Shown: positions 47,453 to 54,987 of the stretch, one piece after another
How positions within the stretch are numbered: the stretch's first letter is position 1
Layout: every line of letters starts with the position of its first letter
From: an uncultured Lachnospiraceae bacterium
GTDB taxonomy: Bacteria; Bacillota; Clostridia; Lachnospirales; Lachnospiraceae
NCBI GenBank assembly: GCA_946628415.1
Contig: CAMOWK010000001.1
Location: 299,156 to 363,155 of the forward strand
DNA length: 64,000 bases
Direction of reading: 5' to 3'
The notes under the pieces: model-generated
Database searches by the model: none
Seen by the model: the letters and a program-made list of their open reading frames with translations, nothing else
Told to the model about the DNA's origin: nothing
Position numbers and translations under genes: made by a program

Positions 47453-48352
47453 TTAGCTTGGTTTTTTCTTCATCCTGATTCTGAAGAAAATTATAAGTCC
47501 CAGGCAAACCACTACACAGATTGCCGCCAGAAGCTGTGATACTTTCACCGATCCAAGCATAAGTGAATCCGTTCTAAGCGCTTCAACAAAAAATCTTGTC
47601 ACTCCATAAAACATAAAATACATCAATGTGACTTCGCCATTAAACTTCTTATGCTTTCTGTAAATCATAAGAAATATAAATGTTGCAAGATTCAATACAC
47701 CTTCAAAGAGGAACGTCGGATATACAGTGATACACTGCTGCCCCGAAACCATCTCCATATTCTGTAACATCTTATCATTAATTATATTTTCACTGTACAG
47801 ATAACTGAGTGTCCCTTCATTTTGAAAATAATCCACAGGAATACCCATTCTGACAAATGAATTCGTAAACGCCCCAAATGCTTCTCTGTTGAAAAAGTTT
47901 CCCCAGCGCCCGAGCATCTGTCCGATCAAAACTCCCGGGAATACCGTGTCCGCAAAAAGTCCAGGATGTATCTTTTTCTTTTTACAGAATATAACCGATG
48001 TTATAAATCCGGCTATGAGCCCTCCATAGATTGCAAGTCCACCGTTCCTGATGTTAATCATAGCCTTTACATTTTCCAAAAATGTACCACTTGTATAAAC
48101 ATCAAGTCTGAAAAGAATATAATAGATTCGGGCTCCTATTATAGAAGGGATAACCATCACAAGGAAATAATCAAGATATAATTCATCACTGAGTCCCTCT
48201 TTCTTGCCTATCCATTCCGCTATCTTATAAGCAAGAATAAAACCTATAAAGATAACAATCGCGTAGAGCCTTATCTCAAATCCGAATATTGTAAATCCTG
48301 TCGGGACATTGAAGAGTTCTATATCAAGTCCCGGAAAATATATTCCATCCAT
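47453..48352 (-). CDS. lgt: Prolipoprotein diacylglyceryl transferase
   Basis: Lgt transfers diacylglycerol to the lipobox cysteine. The 299-residue integral membrane protein has seven predicted helices. The signature GRWGNFFNREAFG is present in the middle, and GGLAIYGGLIAG and YGVTRFFVEALRTDSLMLG occur in the expected order. It is eight bases after ychF. Confidence 0.97.
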   Translation of the reverse strand: MDGIYFPGLDIELFNVPTGFTIFGFEIRLYAIVIFIGFILAYKIAEWIGKKEGLSDELYLDYFLVMVIPSIIGARIYYILFRLDVYTSGTFLENVKAMINIRNGGLAIYGGLIAGFITSVIFCKKKKIHPGLFADTVFPGVLIGQMLGRWGNFFNREAFGAFTNSFVRMGIPVDYFQNEGTLSYLYSENIINDKMLQNMEMVSGQQCITVYPTFLFEGVLNLATFIFLMIYRKHKKFNGEVTLMYFMFYGVTRFFVEALRTDSLMLGSVKVSQLLAAICVVVCLGLIIFFRIRMKKKPS

Positions 48353-48359
48353 AATACAA

Positions 48360-49457
48360 CTACACGTTAAACTTGAAGAGAATTACATCCCCGTCCTGAA
48401 CAACGTATTCCTTTCCTTCCTGTCTTACAAGACCTTTTTCCTTTGCCGCCTGCATAGTACCGCTTTGAATGAGATCTGTATAGCTTACCACTTCAGCCTT
48501 AATAAATCCTCTTTCAAAATCAGAATGAATTTTTCCTGCAGCCTGCGGAGCCTTCATTCCCTTAGTAATTGTCCACGCCCTTGACTCTGTCTCGCCGGCA
48601 GTAAGGTAACTTATAAGACCGAGAAGTCTGTAGCTTGCTTTGATAAGTTTATCAAGTCCCGACTCAGAAAGCCCCATATCTGCAAGGAACTCTTTCTTCT
48701 CATCATCATCCAGCTCTGAAATCTCTTCTTCCATTTTCGCTGAAACAGTGAATACCTCACAGTCGGTTTCTTTCGCATACTCACGAACCTTCTGCACATA
48801 TTCATTTCCGGCACCTTCATCCGCCATCTCATCTTCGCTTATATTTGCCGCAAAGATTACAGGCTTTGCAGTAAGAAGATTATACTCCTTAAACCATGCC
48901 AATTCCTCTTCATCAGTTATATCAAGAGTTTTTGCAAGCTTTCCTTCGCCAAGATGCTCTTTGATTCGATTTTGCATATCAAGCTCTTTAGCTGCTGACT
49001 TGTCATTTCTTGCGACACGTACAGTCTTTGCTATCCTTCTTTCAAGGACATCCATATCAGCAAGTATAAGCTCATAATTGATGGTTTCTATATCACGAAT
49101 GGGATCAACATTTCCCTCCACATGAATAACGTCATCATCTTCAAAGCATCTTACAACATGAACTATCGCATCTGTCTCTCTTATATTGGAAAGAAACTGA
49201 TTGCCAAGCCCCTCACCTTTTGATGCTCCTTTCACGAGTCCTGCTATATCTACAAACTCTATAACCGCCGGAGTTGTCTTTGCCGAGTTATACATTTTTG
49301 TAAGTACATCAAGCCTCTCATCCGGAACTGCAACTATACCCACATTGGGATCTATAGTGCAGAATGGATAATTTGCGGACTCAGCTCCTGCTTTTGTAAG
49401 TGAATTAAAAAGTGTAGACTTTCCGACATTCGGAAGACCGACTATACCTAGTTTCAT
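48360..49457 (-). CDS. ychF: Redox-regulated ATPase YchF
   Basis: YchF is an Obg-related P-loop ATPase linked to ribosomes and stress. The start is ATG at 49455-49457, which gives MKLGIVGLPNVGKSTLF and 365 residues. Motifs are the P-loop GLPNVGKST, DIAGLVKGASKGEGLGNQFLSNIRE and a C-terminal TGS-like domain ending DVILFKFNV. Its first codons and leader are duplicated at the far end of the adjacent island. The copy joined to the gene was probably brought by the island. Confidence 0.97.
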   Translation of the reverse strand: MKLGIVGLPNVGKSTLFNSLTKAGAESANYPFCTIDPNVGIVAVPDERLDVLTKMYNSAKTTPAVIEFVDIAGLVKGASKGEGLGNQFLSNIRETDAIVHVVRCFEDDDVIHVEGNVDPIRDIETINYELILADMDVLERRIAKTVRVARNDKSAAKELDMQNRIKEHLGEGKLAKTLDITDEEELAWFKEYNLLTAKPVIFAANISEDEMADEGAGNEYVQKVREYAKETDCEVFTVSAKMEEEISELDDDEKKEFLADMGLSESGLDKLIKASYRLLGLISYLTAGETESRAWTITKGMKAPQAAGKIHSDFERGFIKAEVVSYTDLIQSGTMQAAKEKGLVRQEGKEYVVQDGDVILFKFNV

Positions 49458-49536
49458 AATTATTATTTCTCCTTTTTTATTCAGCCCCATTCCAGTCTAT
49501 ATTGCGTAGAAAAGAGCCTAGTACAACTGTTTCATG
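49441..49536. repeat. Left 96-bp direct repeat (ychF leader copy in use)
   Basis: This 96-bp block contains the first 17 bases of ychF, its ribosome site and about 80 bases of leader. It recurs at 53353-53448 with only two differences (A/G exchanges, one of them synonymous in codon 3). The two copies bound the island and are read as attachment-site duplications. Confidence 0.9.
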
Positions 49537-49596
49537 TTATCATAAAACCCTTTACTTTTCAACGGATTCGGCACAATTGATATAATTAGTTTTTTA

Positions 49597-49782
49597 TCAT
49601 ACCTCTCTTACCGTCAAAAGATACTGTTCAAATTCTTTTCTCTTAACTAACTTTTTATTTCCTATGTATAAAACGAAATTACACATAGGGTTACGAAGCA
49701 TCTCTGCAATCTTGTTTATTCCAATATTAGAATACTCCGCAGCTTCTTTTATGGTAAGTGCCACCTTTGATTCAATCGACAC
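49597..49782 (-). CDS. Excisionase-like HTH protein
   Basis: The 61-residue protein has a winged-helix MerR-like fold typical of Tn916-type excisionases: LTIKEAAEYSNIGINKIAEML as the helix-turn-helix, and GNKKLVKRKEFEQYL as the wing and C-terminal helix. Such proteins bind DNA near att sites and direct excision by tyrosine integrases. It lies 60 bases from the left repeat, where an integrase would be expected but is absent. Confidence 0.8.
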   Translation of the reverse strand: MSIESKVALTIKEAAEYSNIGINKIAEMLRNPMCNFVLYIGNKKLVKRKEFEQYLLTVREV

Positions 49783-49833
49783 AGTCTGTTTCTTCTGTTC
49801 TTCTAGTTTGGCAGAGTAGAATCTTTATAATCT

Positions 49834-50460
49834 CTATACCAGCTCACCCATCAAGCCTCCTTCATAGATATTTCTATAAACTTTATCCGGATATAATGAC
49901 AAGTATTCTTTTACAACCGAAAAATCCACACCTACTGAGCTGACATATTCTTTTAGTTTCGAAATAAGCTCCTGTCCGGAAATCTCACTATACTTGTCAA
50001 TCACAGACATCAAATCCAAAAACTGTAATGCTGATTTATTCTTAGACGTCACCTCTGCGACCGGTTTATATACAACAATGGTATTTCCATCTATCTCTTG
50101 CTTACGCTGCTTAGTTGATGCTTCATTGCTACAAACTTCATAGCAAGAAGGATTTTGCGTTGTAAATCCATATTTATTTGCAAGTTTTTATTATGGTGAA
50201 TCAAAAAACAACCCTGTCCAAATCTTGGTTTATTACGATGCTTCGCAACACCAGAACCCTTATAAATACTGCATTCTGTAAAAAAACTGCGAATTGCCAA
50301 CAATGTGCGGATAATCCGTTACTTCACTTAAAAAGTAAGTAACAGGATACGCATAGAGGTACAACCTAAAATCTCCACATTATGCATCTTCCGCACTTCC
50401 TATGCCGTGCGCGTTAGGCTAAGCCTAAAACCTTAATTGCTACTTGCGTATCCGAACAAT
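49834..50460 (-). pseudogene. Decayed ORF ending in EGGLMGELV
   Basis: Fragments in different frames line up into one protein. The C-terminal part, in frame from about 50185 to 49834, reads TTQNPSCYEVCSNEASTKQR, VVYKPVAEVTSKNKSALQFL and DKVYRNIYEGGLMGELV. Before it, in another frame, come RNKPRFGQGCFLIHHNKNL (about 50190-50240) and, in a third, LYLYAYPVTYFLSEVTDYP (about 50305-50385). At least two frameshifts and one stop codon separate them. I do not recognise the family with confidence. A remnant of a replication, toxin-antitoxin or regulatory protein is possible. Confidence 0.55.
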
Positions 50461-50480
50461 CCATATCATACTCCGCCCTC

Positions 50481-50516
50481 TTTTGTCACGATTCTTATAC
50501 AATTATCGTGACAAAA
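50481..50516. promoter_or_regulatory. 10-bp inverted repeat upstream of the decayed ORF
   Basis: TTTTGTCACG (50481-50490) and CGTGACAAAA (50507-50516) are perfect inverted copies with a 16-base spacer. They lie between the MazG terminator and the decayed ORF. This form suits a dimeric repressor operator. Confidence 0.5.
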
Positions 50517-50521
50517 CGAAA

Positions 50522-50552
50522 ATAACTTCTGGTCCACTGGACCAGAAGTTAT
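50522..50552 (-). terminator. Intrinsic terminator after the MazG-like gene
   Basis: A perfect 14-bp stem (50522-50535 with 50539-50552) has a 3-base loop and is followed on the minus strand by TTTTCGTTTTG. It ends the DUF2075-MazG operon, 20 bases past the stop. Confidence 0.88.
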
Positions 50553-50571
50553 CTTTGCTCATTGTTACCAT

Positions 50572-50892
50572 CTACAAATCCGTATATTTCGCACTACTTC
50601 CTTTTGCTTTATCTACCGGGTACTTCACTTCATTCTGTGCCATCTTCATATTGATAATCTCATCTGCATCAAGCCCAAGCTTATCTACGAGATTCTGACA
50701 ATAAACCATTACATCAGCCAGTTCCTCTTTTACATGCTGCTCATCAAAACTATCATCATCCCACTGGAAGCATTCCAGTAATTCAGCCGCCTCGATGACA
50801 ATTGACTTTGCCAAATTGGATGGTGAATGAAATTGGTCCCAATCACGGTCTTCCGTAAATTTTCTAATTCTATCTATTGTCTCTTGTTTCAT
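50572..50892 (-). CDS. MazG-like nucleotide pyrophosphohydrolase
   Basis: The 106-residue protein is an all-alpha NTP pyrophosphatase of the MazG/RS21-C6 type. The metal-binding pattern is visible as EAAELLECFQW (ExxE) followed by EELADVMVYCQNLVDKLGLD (E and D). It begins RIRKFTEDRDWDQFHSPSNLAKSIVIE, given here by its parts RDWDQFHSPSNLA and SIVIEAAELLE. The family hydrolyses dNTPs such as dCTP or modified nucleotides. It is 10 bases after the DUF2075 gene and is co-transcribed with it. Confidence 0.9.
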   Translation of the reverse strand: MKQETIDRIRKFTEDRDWDQFHSPSNLAKSIVIEAAELLECFQWDDDSFDEQHVKEELADVMVYCQNLVDKLGLDADEIINMKMAQNEVKYPVDKAKGSSAKYTDL

Positions 50893-50902
50893 TTTAATTC
50901 CT

Positions 50903-52657
50903 CTATTTTGAAGCCTTAATTAGTTCCGCCTGAAGTTCTGGATCACATGCATAGATATACATACCATTCACTCCACGAGTCATAAGAACTCGCACCTCAT
51001 GCTGAATCAGCATCTCTCCAAACTTCTTTTTTGTTCCATCCGATAATGTTCTGTTTCTGACAGCTTTACTATTGTGACTAGCAGATGGATCAAAAATGAT
51101 CTTTCCATTTCTGTATTTCACAGATGGCCCAAGGATTACACCTGCATAATTCAAATCAAACCCCTGTATGGTAAATGTTGATCCAACCTCATCTATTGTC
51201 TGAGGTTGTTCTGCCCATGCTAAGCCCTTGATTGCTCGCTTTTCCTTCTTAGAAAGTTCTGATTCTAACTCTCTGTTCCAAGGTTTATGCCACTTTCCAA
51301 TAAGCACTTCCCAGTATTTCATTAATCGAGCTTCCGGTTTATTATTCGAACTGTATTCCCAGTCATACGTAGCAATCACACGAGAAAGCGCAGAGTCAGT
51401 CTCACCAGCTCTCTTCTTAATCTCTTTATCCAACTGTTCCGGGCTTTCAAAAACTCTGATGCTGTATCCTGAAGAAGAAGCTGGTATCTTCTTTAATTCG
51501 CCATCTTTTGTAAAAGAATCAATCCAATCCATCGTTTCTGAATCTGCCTGCATACGAAGCTGTTTTTCCAACACCATGTAATTATCAGAAGCCTTTGCTT
51601 GCTCACGATACTGTTCTAGAATCTGAGCCTCCCAGAATTGTTCCGTCGTCAGAATCTGGTTTTCATCAAACATCACAACAGTTACACGTGATCTTTCAAT
51701 AATATCCTGCAACTGATTCTGTCCCTTATATGACTGCTTACCCTGCGTAAGAAGCAAATGTGCCTCATCCACAAAAGCAATATCAACCGGATTCTCTTCC
51801 GTGTGATTATTGATAAAAGAAGTTGGCTTGCTAACTACTTTACCATATTTTTCAGTGAGTCCCAGTTTTTCAGCAATCTGCTCATAAACCGTGATCTGCT
51901 CATCATGATTTACAAGCAGATGACAATCCAACTCTTTTTTATCTTCTTCCGCCCTACAATACAATTCATAAAACGTACTACTATTAAGAACAGTCTTACC
52001 GGTTCCAGCTTCACCTTCTATAAAAATCAACTGTTTCGTTTCATTCTTCTCAAGTGCTCTTTTGACCTTCTGGATAATTAAATCTCTGGCATTTTCCTGC
52101 TCTTTTGTTAATTTGTGCAATGGAGATGCCTTATAAATAGCCGAGTCTTTAATAGAACTCTCCGTTGGAAAGAGTTCCTTATTTTCACGACGAAGTCCTC
52201 TCCAGATGCTGCGGAATATCACATCTAGTTCTTCCATCGGATAATAACTAGACTGCGGATTTCCTCGTCCATTATGCACATGCTTCACACGATCTATACT
52301 CATCAAGTAATGCATCAATCGGTTTTCTATATCAAGCGTCAATGATTTATTAAAGTGCTCATGCCCTATGATAAAAAGGCTCGCATCCTTTTCTGCAAGT
52401 TTGCTCTGCCATGCCTTCTTATCAGACGCAGCACCATAATGCTCACGTGTTCTTCTAAAAATGTCATTTGTCTCGCCAACATATACTTCAAAATCACCAG
52501 ACTCTTGCCAGTTATGAATGTATACTGTTGGAAAGTTCATAATGATGTCCTGTGTTTTTTCATCCTCTGCTGGCAAAGTAACACTCTCAAAAAAATCTAA
52601 AGCATCTTGAGTATCTTCAATTTTTCTAATGATAGGATTCGCAACTCTAGCGCTCAT
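50903..52657 (-). CDS. GIY-YIG plus DUF2075 P-loop ATPase/helicase-like protein
   Basis: The start ATG at 52655-52657 overlaps the stop of the upstream HTH gene, giving 584 residues. A GIY-YIG-like nuclease fold is suggested at about 45-115 (VYIHNWQESGDFEVYVGETN, RRTREHYG). A superfamily 1-like P-loop domain follows with GEAGTGKTVL (215-224), Walker B DIAFVDEAHLLL, FDENQIL and a C-terminal QGFDLNYAGVILGP motif as in UvrD-like helicases. This is the DUF2075 family. Its role may be nucleic acid processing in defence or replication. The nearby MazG-like gene supports a shared function. Confidence 0.82.
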   Translation of the reverse strand: MSARVANPIIRKIEDTQDALDFFESVTLPAEDEKTQDIIMNFPTVYIHNWQESGDFEVYVGETNDIFRRTREHYGAASDKKAWQSKLAEKDASLFIIGHEHFNKSLTLDIENRLMHYLMSIDRVKHVHNGRGNPQSSYYPMEELDVIFRSIWRGLRRENKELFPTESSIKDSAIYKASPLHKLTKEQENARDLIIQKVKRALEKNETKQLIFIEGEAGTGKTVLNSSTFYELYCRAEEDKKELDCHLLVNHDEQITVYEQIAEKLGLTEKYGKVVSKPTSFINNHTEENPVDIAFVDEAHLLLTQGKQSYKGQNQLQDIIERSRVTVVMFDENQILTTEQFWEAQILEQYREQAKASDNYMVLEKQLRMQADSETMDWIDSFTKDGELKKIPASSSGYSIRVFESPEQLDKEIKKRAGETDSALSRVIATYDWEYSSNNKPEARLMKYWEVLIGKWHKPWNRELESELSKKEKRAIKGLAWAEQPQTIDEVGSTFTIQGFDLNYAGVILGPSVKYRNGKIIFDPSASHNSKAVRNRTLSDGTKKKFGEMLIQHEVRVLMTRGVNGMYIYACDPELQAELIKASK

Positions 52658-52826
52658 TCTTCTTTGCCTTTCTTGGATCCTCCGGCTTAACAGCATCAGT
52701 CGGTAAAAACCACCTGTTACCAACTAATTCCGCTCCAAGAACCCGTCCTTCTTTGCATAAAATAGCTACTCGTCTTTGACTTATGCCCCATTCCTCTGCC
52801 TTAACTGCTGACGGTACAAAATTCAT
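52647..52826 (-). CDS. Small helix-turn-helix protein, first gene of the DUF2075 operon
   Basis: This 59-residue protein starts at ATG 52824-52826, behind GGAGGTG. Its sequence contains VKAEEWGISQRRVAILCKEG, a helix-turn-helix of the excisionase/MerR type. The wing AELVGNRWFLPTDAVKPEDP is followed by a lysine-rich end. Stop and start overlap with the DUF2075 gene, so they are coupled. It may control the operon or target its partner to DNA. Confidence 0.75.
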   Translation of the reverse strand: MNFVPSAVKAEEWGISQRRVAILCKEGRVLGAELVGNRWFLPTDAVKPEDPRKAKKNER

Positions 52827-52868
52827 ATAGCACCTCCATAAAAATAGGCGTCAATTCACTACATTTTA

Positions 52869-52897
52869 AGTATATTCCTTTAGGCGAATAGTTTCAA
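52869..52897 (-). promoter_or_regulatory. Promoter of the HTH-DUF2075-MazG operon
   Basis: On the minus strand TTGAAA (52892-52897) and TATACT (52869-52874) are 17 bases apart. The predicted start is about 35 bases before the ribosome site of the HTH gene. Confidence 0.8.
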
Positions 52898-52949
52898 TGA
52901 ATAATCCTGTAGTTGTACTAAAACGCTATAATAGCAATTTTTGAATTTC

Positions 52950-52983
52950 AAACCGACATTATACCGACATTCAAACCGACATT
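52950..52983. repeat. Three copies of an 11-bp direct repeat
   Basis: AAACCGACATT occurs at 52950-52960 and 52973-52983, with ATACCGACATT at 52961-52971 between them. The period is 11-12 bp, about one helical turn. Such repeats suit arm-type sites for an integrase or an iteron-like binding array. Confidence 0.6.
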
Positions 52984-52993
52984 TTCTGAAAAT

Positions 52994-53065
52994 AACAAAC
53001 CCGCCCAGGCACGTCAATCACCAGAGTAATCTTCTCTGTTTTTGAAATACCCGGACGGGTTTGTT
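52994..53065 (-). terminator. Long-loop hairpin at the right side of the island
   Basis: AACAAACCCG (52994-53003) and CGGGTTTGTT (53056-53065) are perfect inverted copies with T-rich flanks, so the hairpin can act in either direction. From 53066 to 53352 no gene is visible. That stretch holds short GGGCACC repeats (about 53190-53225) and remnants next to the right repeat. Confidence 0.55.
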
Positions 53066-53352
53066 TTATGTTAATCAAGGCCACTTAAGGATAAGTGTCC
53101 TAAATCCAATGTTCATTTTTTAGAAATTTGTCGACCTAGGGGATTCTCTAACTATTAAAACTATAACTATAATCAACTTGTTGCTTCATTATTCGGGCAC
53201 CAAAACGGGCACCACGAAGGCACCATTTTTTCATGAATTATAATCTATAACAATTTTTATTGGAGTTGATATTTCAGAGGACCCAGTGTTTATGCGGGTT
53301 TCAAAGACTTTTATAAGGATTTATGGAGATTTATGAAAACCGGCTTCACATA

Positions 53353-53448
53353 ACTATACCTAATTTCATAATTATTATTTCTCCTTTTTTATTCAGCCCC
53401 ATTCCAGTCTATATTGCGTAGAGAAGAGCCTAGTACAACTGTTTCATG
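53353..53448. repeat. Right 96-bp direct repeat (displaced ychF leader)
   Basis: This second copy differs from 49441-49536 at two positions. Read on the minus strand, it holds the ribosome site and first six codons of ychF followed by ATG and a stop, so it is the orphaned original gene start. A possible promoter (TTGTAC, TATAGA, 19-base spacer) lies inside it. Confidence 0.88.
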
Positions 53449-53499
53449 CTCACTGTTTTGGAGGACTATAAATTCACCGCCCCGTTTCTCTGAGCATTT

Positions 53500-53772
53500 C
53501 TATACAACATATACACTGGCAGTATTTTCCTTCTTCTCTTTTCTGTACTTGAGAAAATAATCTATTGCAAGACTGCCCCATACTATTACCATCGAAATAT
53601 CAAAGACAATGTCCCATCCGTTTTTCTTATCTCCGGCAAATACTCCATACATTTCCATAAAGGTTAAGATTGTCCATATGAATGTTGTAATTGTATATAG
53701 AATTGCACAAACTTTATTGTCTCCCTTTACAACAGTTTCCTTGCTTTTTACATTCATCGTTGTATTCTTCAT
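53500..53772 (-). CDS. Small two-helix membrane protein
   Basis: The start is ATG at 53770-53772, behind GGAGG, giving 90 residues. Two hydrophobic segments are clear: VCAILYTITTFIWTILTFM (about 21-39) and FDISMVIVWGSLAIDYFL (about 56-73). A lysine-rich loop follows the second helix. There is no recognised family. It lies 16 bases downstream of another small membrane protein gene, and the pair could form an operon. Confidence 0.65.
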   Translation of the reverse strand: MKNTTMNVKSKETVVKGDNKVCAILYTITTFIWTILTFMEMYGVFAGDKKNGWDIVFDISMVIVWGSLAIDYFLKYRKEKKENTASVYVV

Positions 53773-53788
53773 TGTTGTATCCTCCACT

Positions 53789-53920
53789 TTAATTTTCCTT
53801 CTGCTTATTATTTTTATCTTCACAATCTTTTTTGTTTTTCTTAGAGTTCATTGTTACGAACATTCCCATCGGACATAAAAAGCAGCATATTACCAAAACT
53901 ATTATTGTACTTGTTGTCAT
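53789..53920 (-). CDS. Very small single-helix membrane protein (43 aa)
   Basis: ATG at 53918-53920 follows GGAGGTTAAGAA, a good ribosome site. The peptide has one hydrophobic helix (TIIVLVICCFLCPMGMFVTM) and a Lys/Asn/Asp-rich tail. I do not know a function. Its strong ribosome site, which closely resembles that of the next gene, favours a real gene. Confidence 0.6.
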   Translation of the reverse strand: MTTSTIIVLVICCFLCPMGMFVTMNSKKNKKDCEDKNNKQKEN

Positions 53921-54052
53921 TTTTCTTAACCTCCACTTTTGTGTTTCATTTGATGATTGGATAATACACCAAGCCAAGGATACTTATATCAAATCTGTTG
54001 CGAATGGAACAAAAGATGTCGTAAGCAGTAATAAAACGTTTTTTTCAAGTTA

Positions 54053-54649
54053 TTATAACAACCGAAAATCTTTTCCTTTATATACTCTTACAGGATTCCC
54101 CCTCTCCAGCCTTGTATGTTCTCTCCACGCTGAGTTTCTCTGATCAGCTTTCGTTTCACAATTCATCTGAATAAGAATAGTCTTTAATTTATTCATAGCA
54201 TCAGATCTGTTTTGCTGCTGTGTACGCTGGGCAGTTGAGGTTACAACTATTCCCATAGGAATATGAACAAGCCTTACCCCGGTTTCTACCTTGTTTACAT
54301 TTTGTCCGCCCTTACCCCCGGAATGAAATCTTTCAAACCTTATATCTGCATCATTTATATCAAGAGCAATTTCTTTTACTTCAGGTATAACGCTTACATC
54401 CACAAACCAGTTTTTTCTTTTATGATGTGGTCTGAACTGGCTCTCGCATATCCACTGTACTGACCCGTCAAGCTTTGATAAATCATGAATTGAACTAAAT
54501 ATTATAGATTTATAACACCCTTTTTCTTTTGAAGGATTTGCATAAACCGGTTCAATATCCGGGAATTCCTTCTGCAGTGAGGCAAATAGAAGCCCCACTG
54601 CGTATTCACATTCTATCGGCCCCTGACCGGAACTTATTTGTAATATCAT
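54053..54649 (-). CDS. prfH: Peptide chain release factor H
   Basis: PrfH is a short release-factor homologue that hydrolyses peptidyl-tRNA on ribosomes damaged in the decoding centre. The 198-residue protein has GGKGGQNVNKVETGVRLVHI with the catalytic GGQ at 114-116, and TAQRTQQQNRSDAM. It lacks the stop-codon-recognition domain of RF1/RF2, as PrfH does. It begins 19 bases after the end of rtcB2, its standard partner for rRNA repair. Because of the element in rtcB2, its transcription from the rtcB2 promoter would have to pass through 6 kb. Confidence 0.95.
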   Translation of the reverse strand: MILQISSGQGPIECEYAVGLLFASLQKEFPDIEPVYANPSKEKGCYKSIIFSSIHDLSKLDGSVQWICESQFRPHHKRKNWFVDVSVIPEVKEIALDINDADIRFERFHSGGKGGQNVNKVETGVRLVHIPMGIVVTSTAQRTQQQNRSDAMNKLKTILIQMNCETKADQRNSAWREHTRLERGNPVRVYKGKDFRLL

Positions 54650-54668
54650 ATATTCATTTCTCCATTCA

Positions 54669-54960
54669 TTAATTCGTCCCGCCAGCCTTGTAGTTATAAA
54701 CCGGCTTGATTATCTTATCAATCTTTACTGTTTCACCTATAACCCCTGCAATATCGTCTATACCTCTATAAGCAAACGGGCTCTCATCAAGTGTATCCTT
54801 ATTGATACAGATAGAGTAAATGCCCTTCATTTCCTTTTTGAAATCCGACACTGTATGATGTTCAGCCACTTCAGAACGTTTATATATTCTTCCCGCTCCA
54901 TGCGGCGCCGAACAGTTCCAGTCAGGATTTCCAAGTCCGGTTCCGAGTATTATCCCATCT
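54669..54960 (-). pseudogene. rtcB: rtcB2, 3' part (separated by the mobile element)
   Basis: The minus-strand frame from the core AGATG at 54956-54960 reads DGIILGTGLGNPDWNCSAPH and GAGRIYKRSEVAEHHTVSDF, and ends at KPVYNYKAGGTN. It contains the guanylylated histidine of RtcB in SAPHGAGR (residue 310 of the joined protein). It lacks its own promoter and start. Joined to 61045-61918 at the shared GAT codon, it makes 386 codons plus stop. Confidence 0.95.
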
Positions 54961-54982
54961 GCTATATATTGCTAAAAGTAAT
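54956..54982. repeat. attR half-site of the rtcB2 element
   Basis: The core (54956-54960) is followed inward by the 16-bp arm TATTGCTAAAAGTAAT (54967-54982). The exact inverse of this arm stands at the opposite end. The recombinase stop codon is only six bases further. Confidence 0.85.
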
Positions 54983-54987
54983 CAATT

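Larger units (their letters stand above)
49441..53448. mobile_element. ychF-targeted genomic island with 96-bp flanking repeats
   Basis: The island of 3,912 bp (one repeat plus 49537-53352) has inserted in the 5' end of ychF. It carries a replacement leader that keeps the gene expressed, and a truncated ychF start (MKLGIVM then stop) is left at the far repeat. Contents are an excisionase-like gene, a decayed ORF and a three-gene HTH-DUF2075-MazG operon. There is no integrase or relaxase, so it is either defective or relies on a helper recombinase. Confidence 0.85.

Noticed and set aside
50091..50303. A 70-codon frame as a separate gene
   Set aside because: Its first part continues in other frames into a larger decayed protein, and its last residues are out-of-frame sequence.
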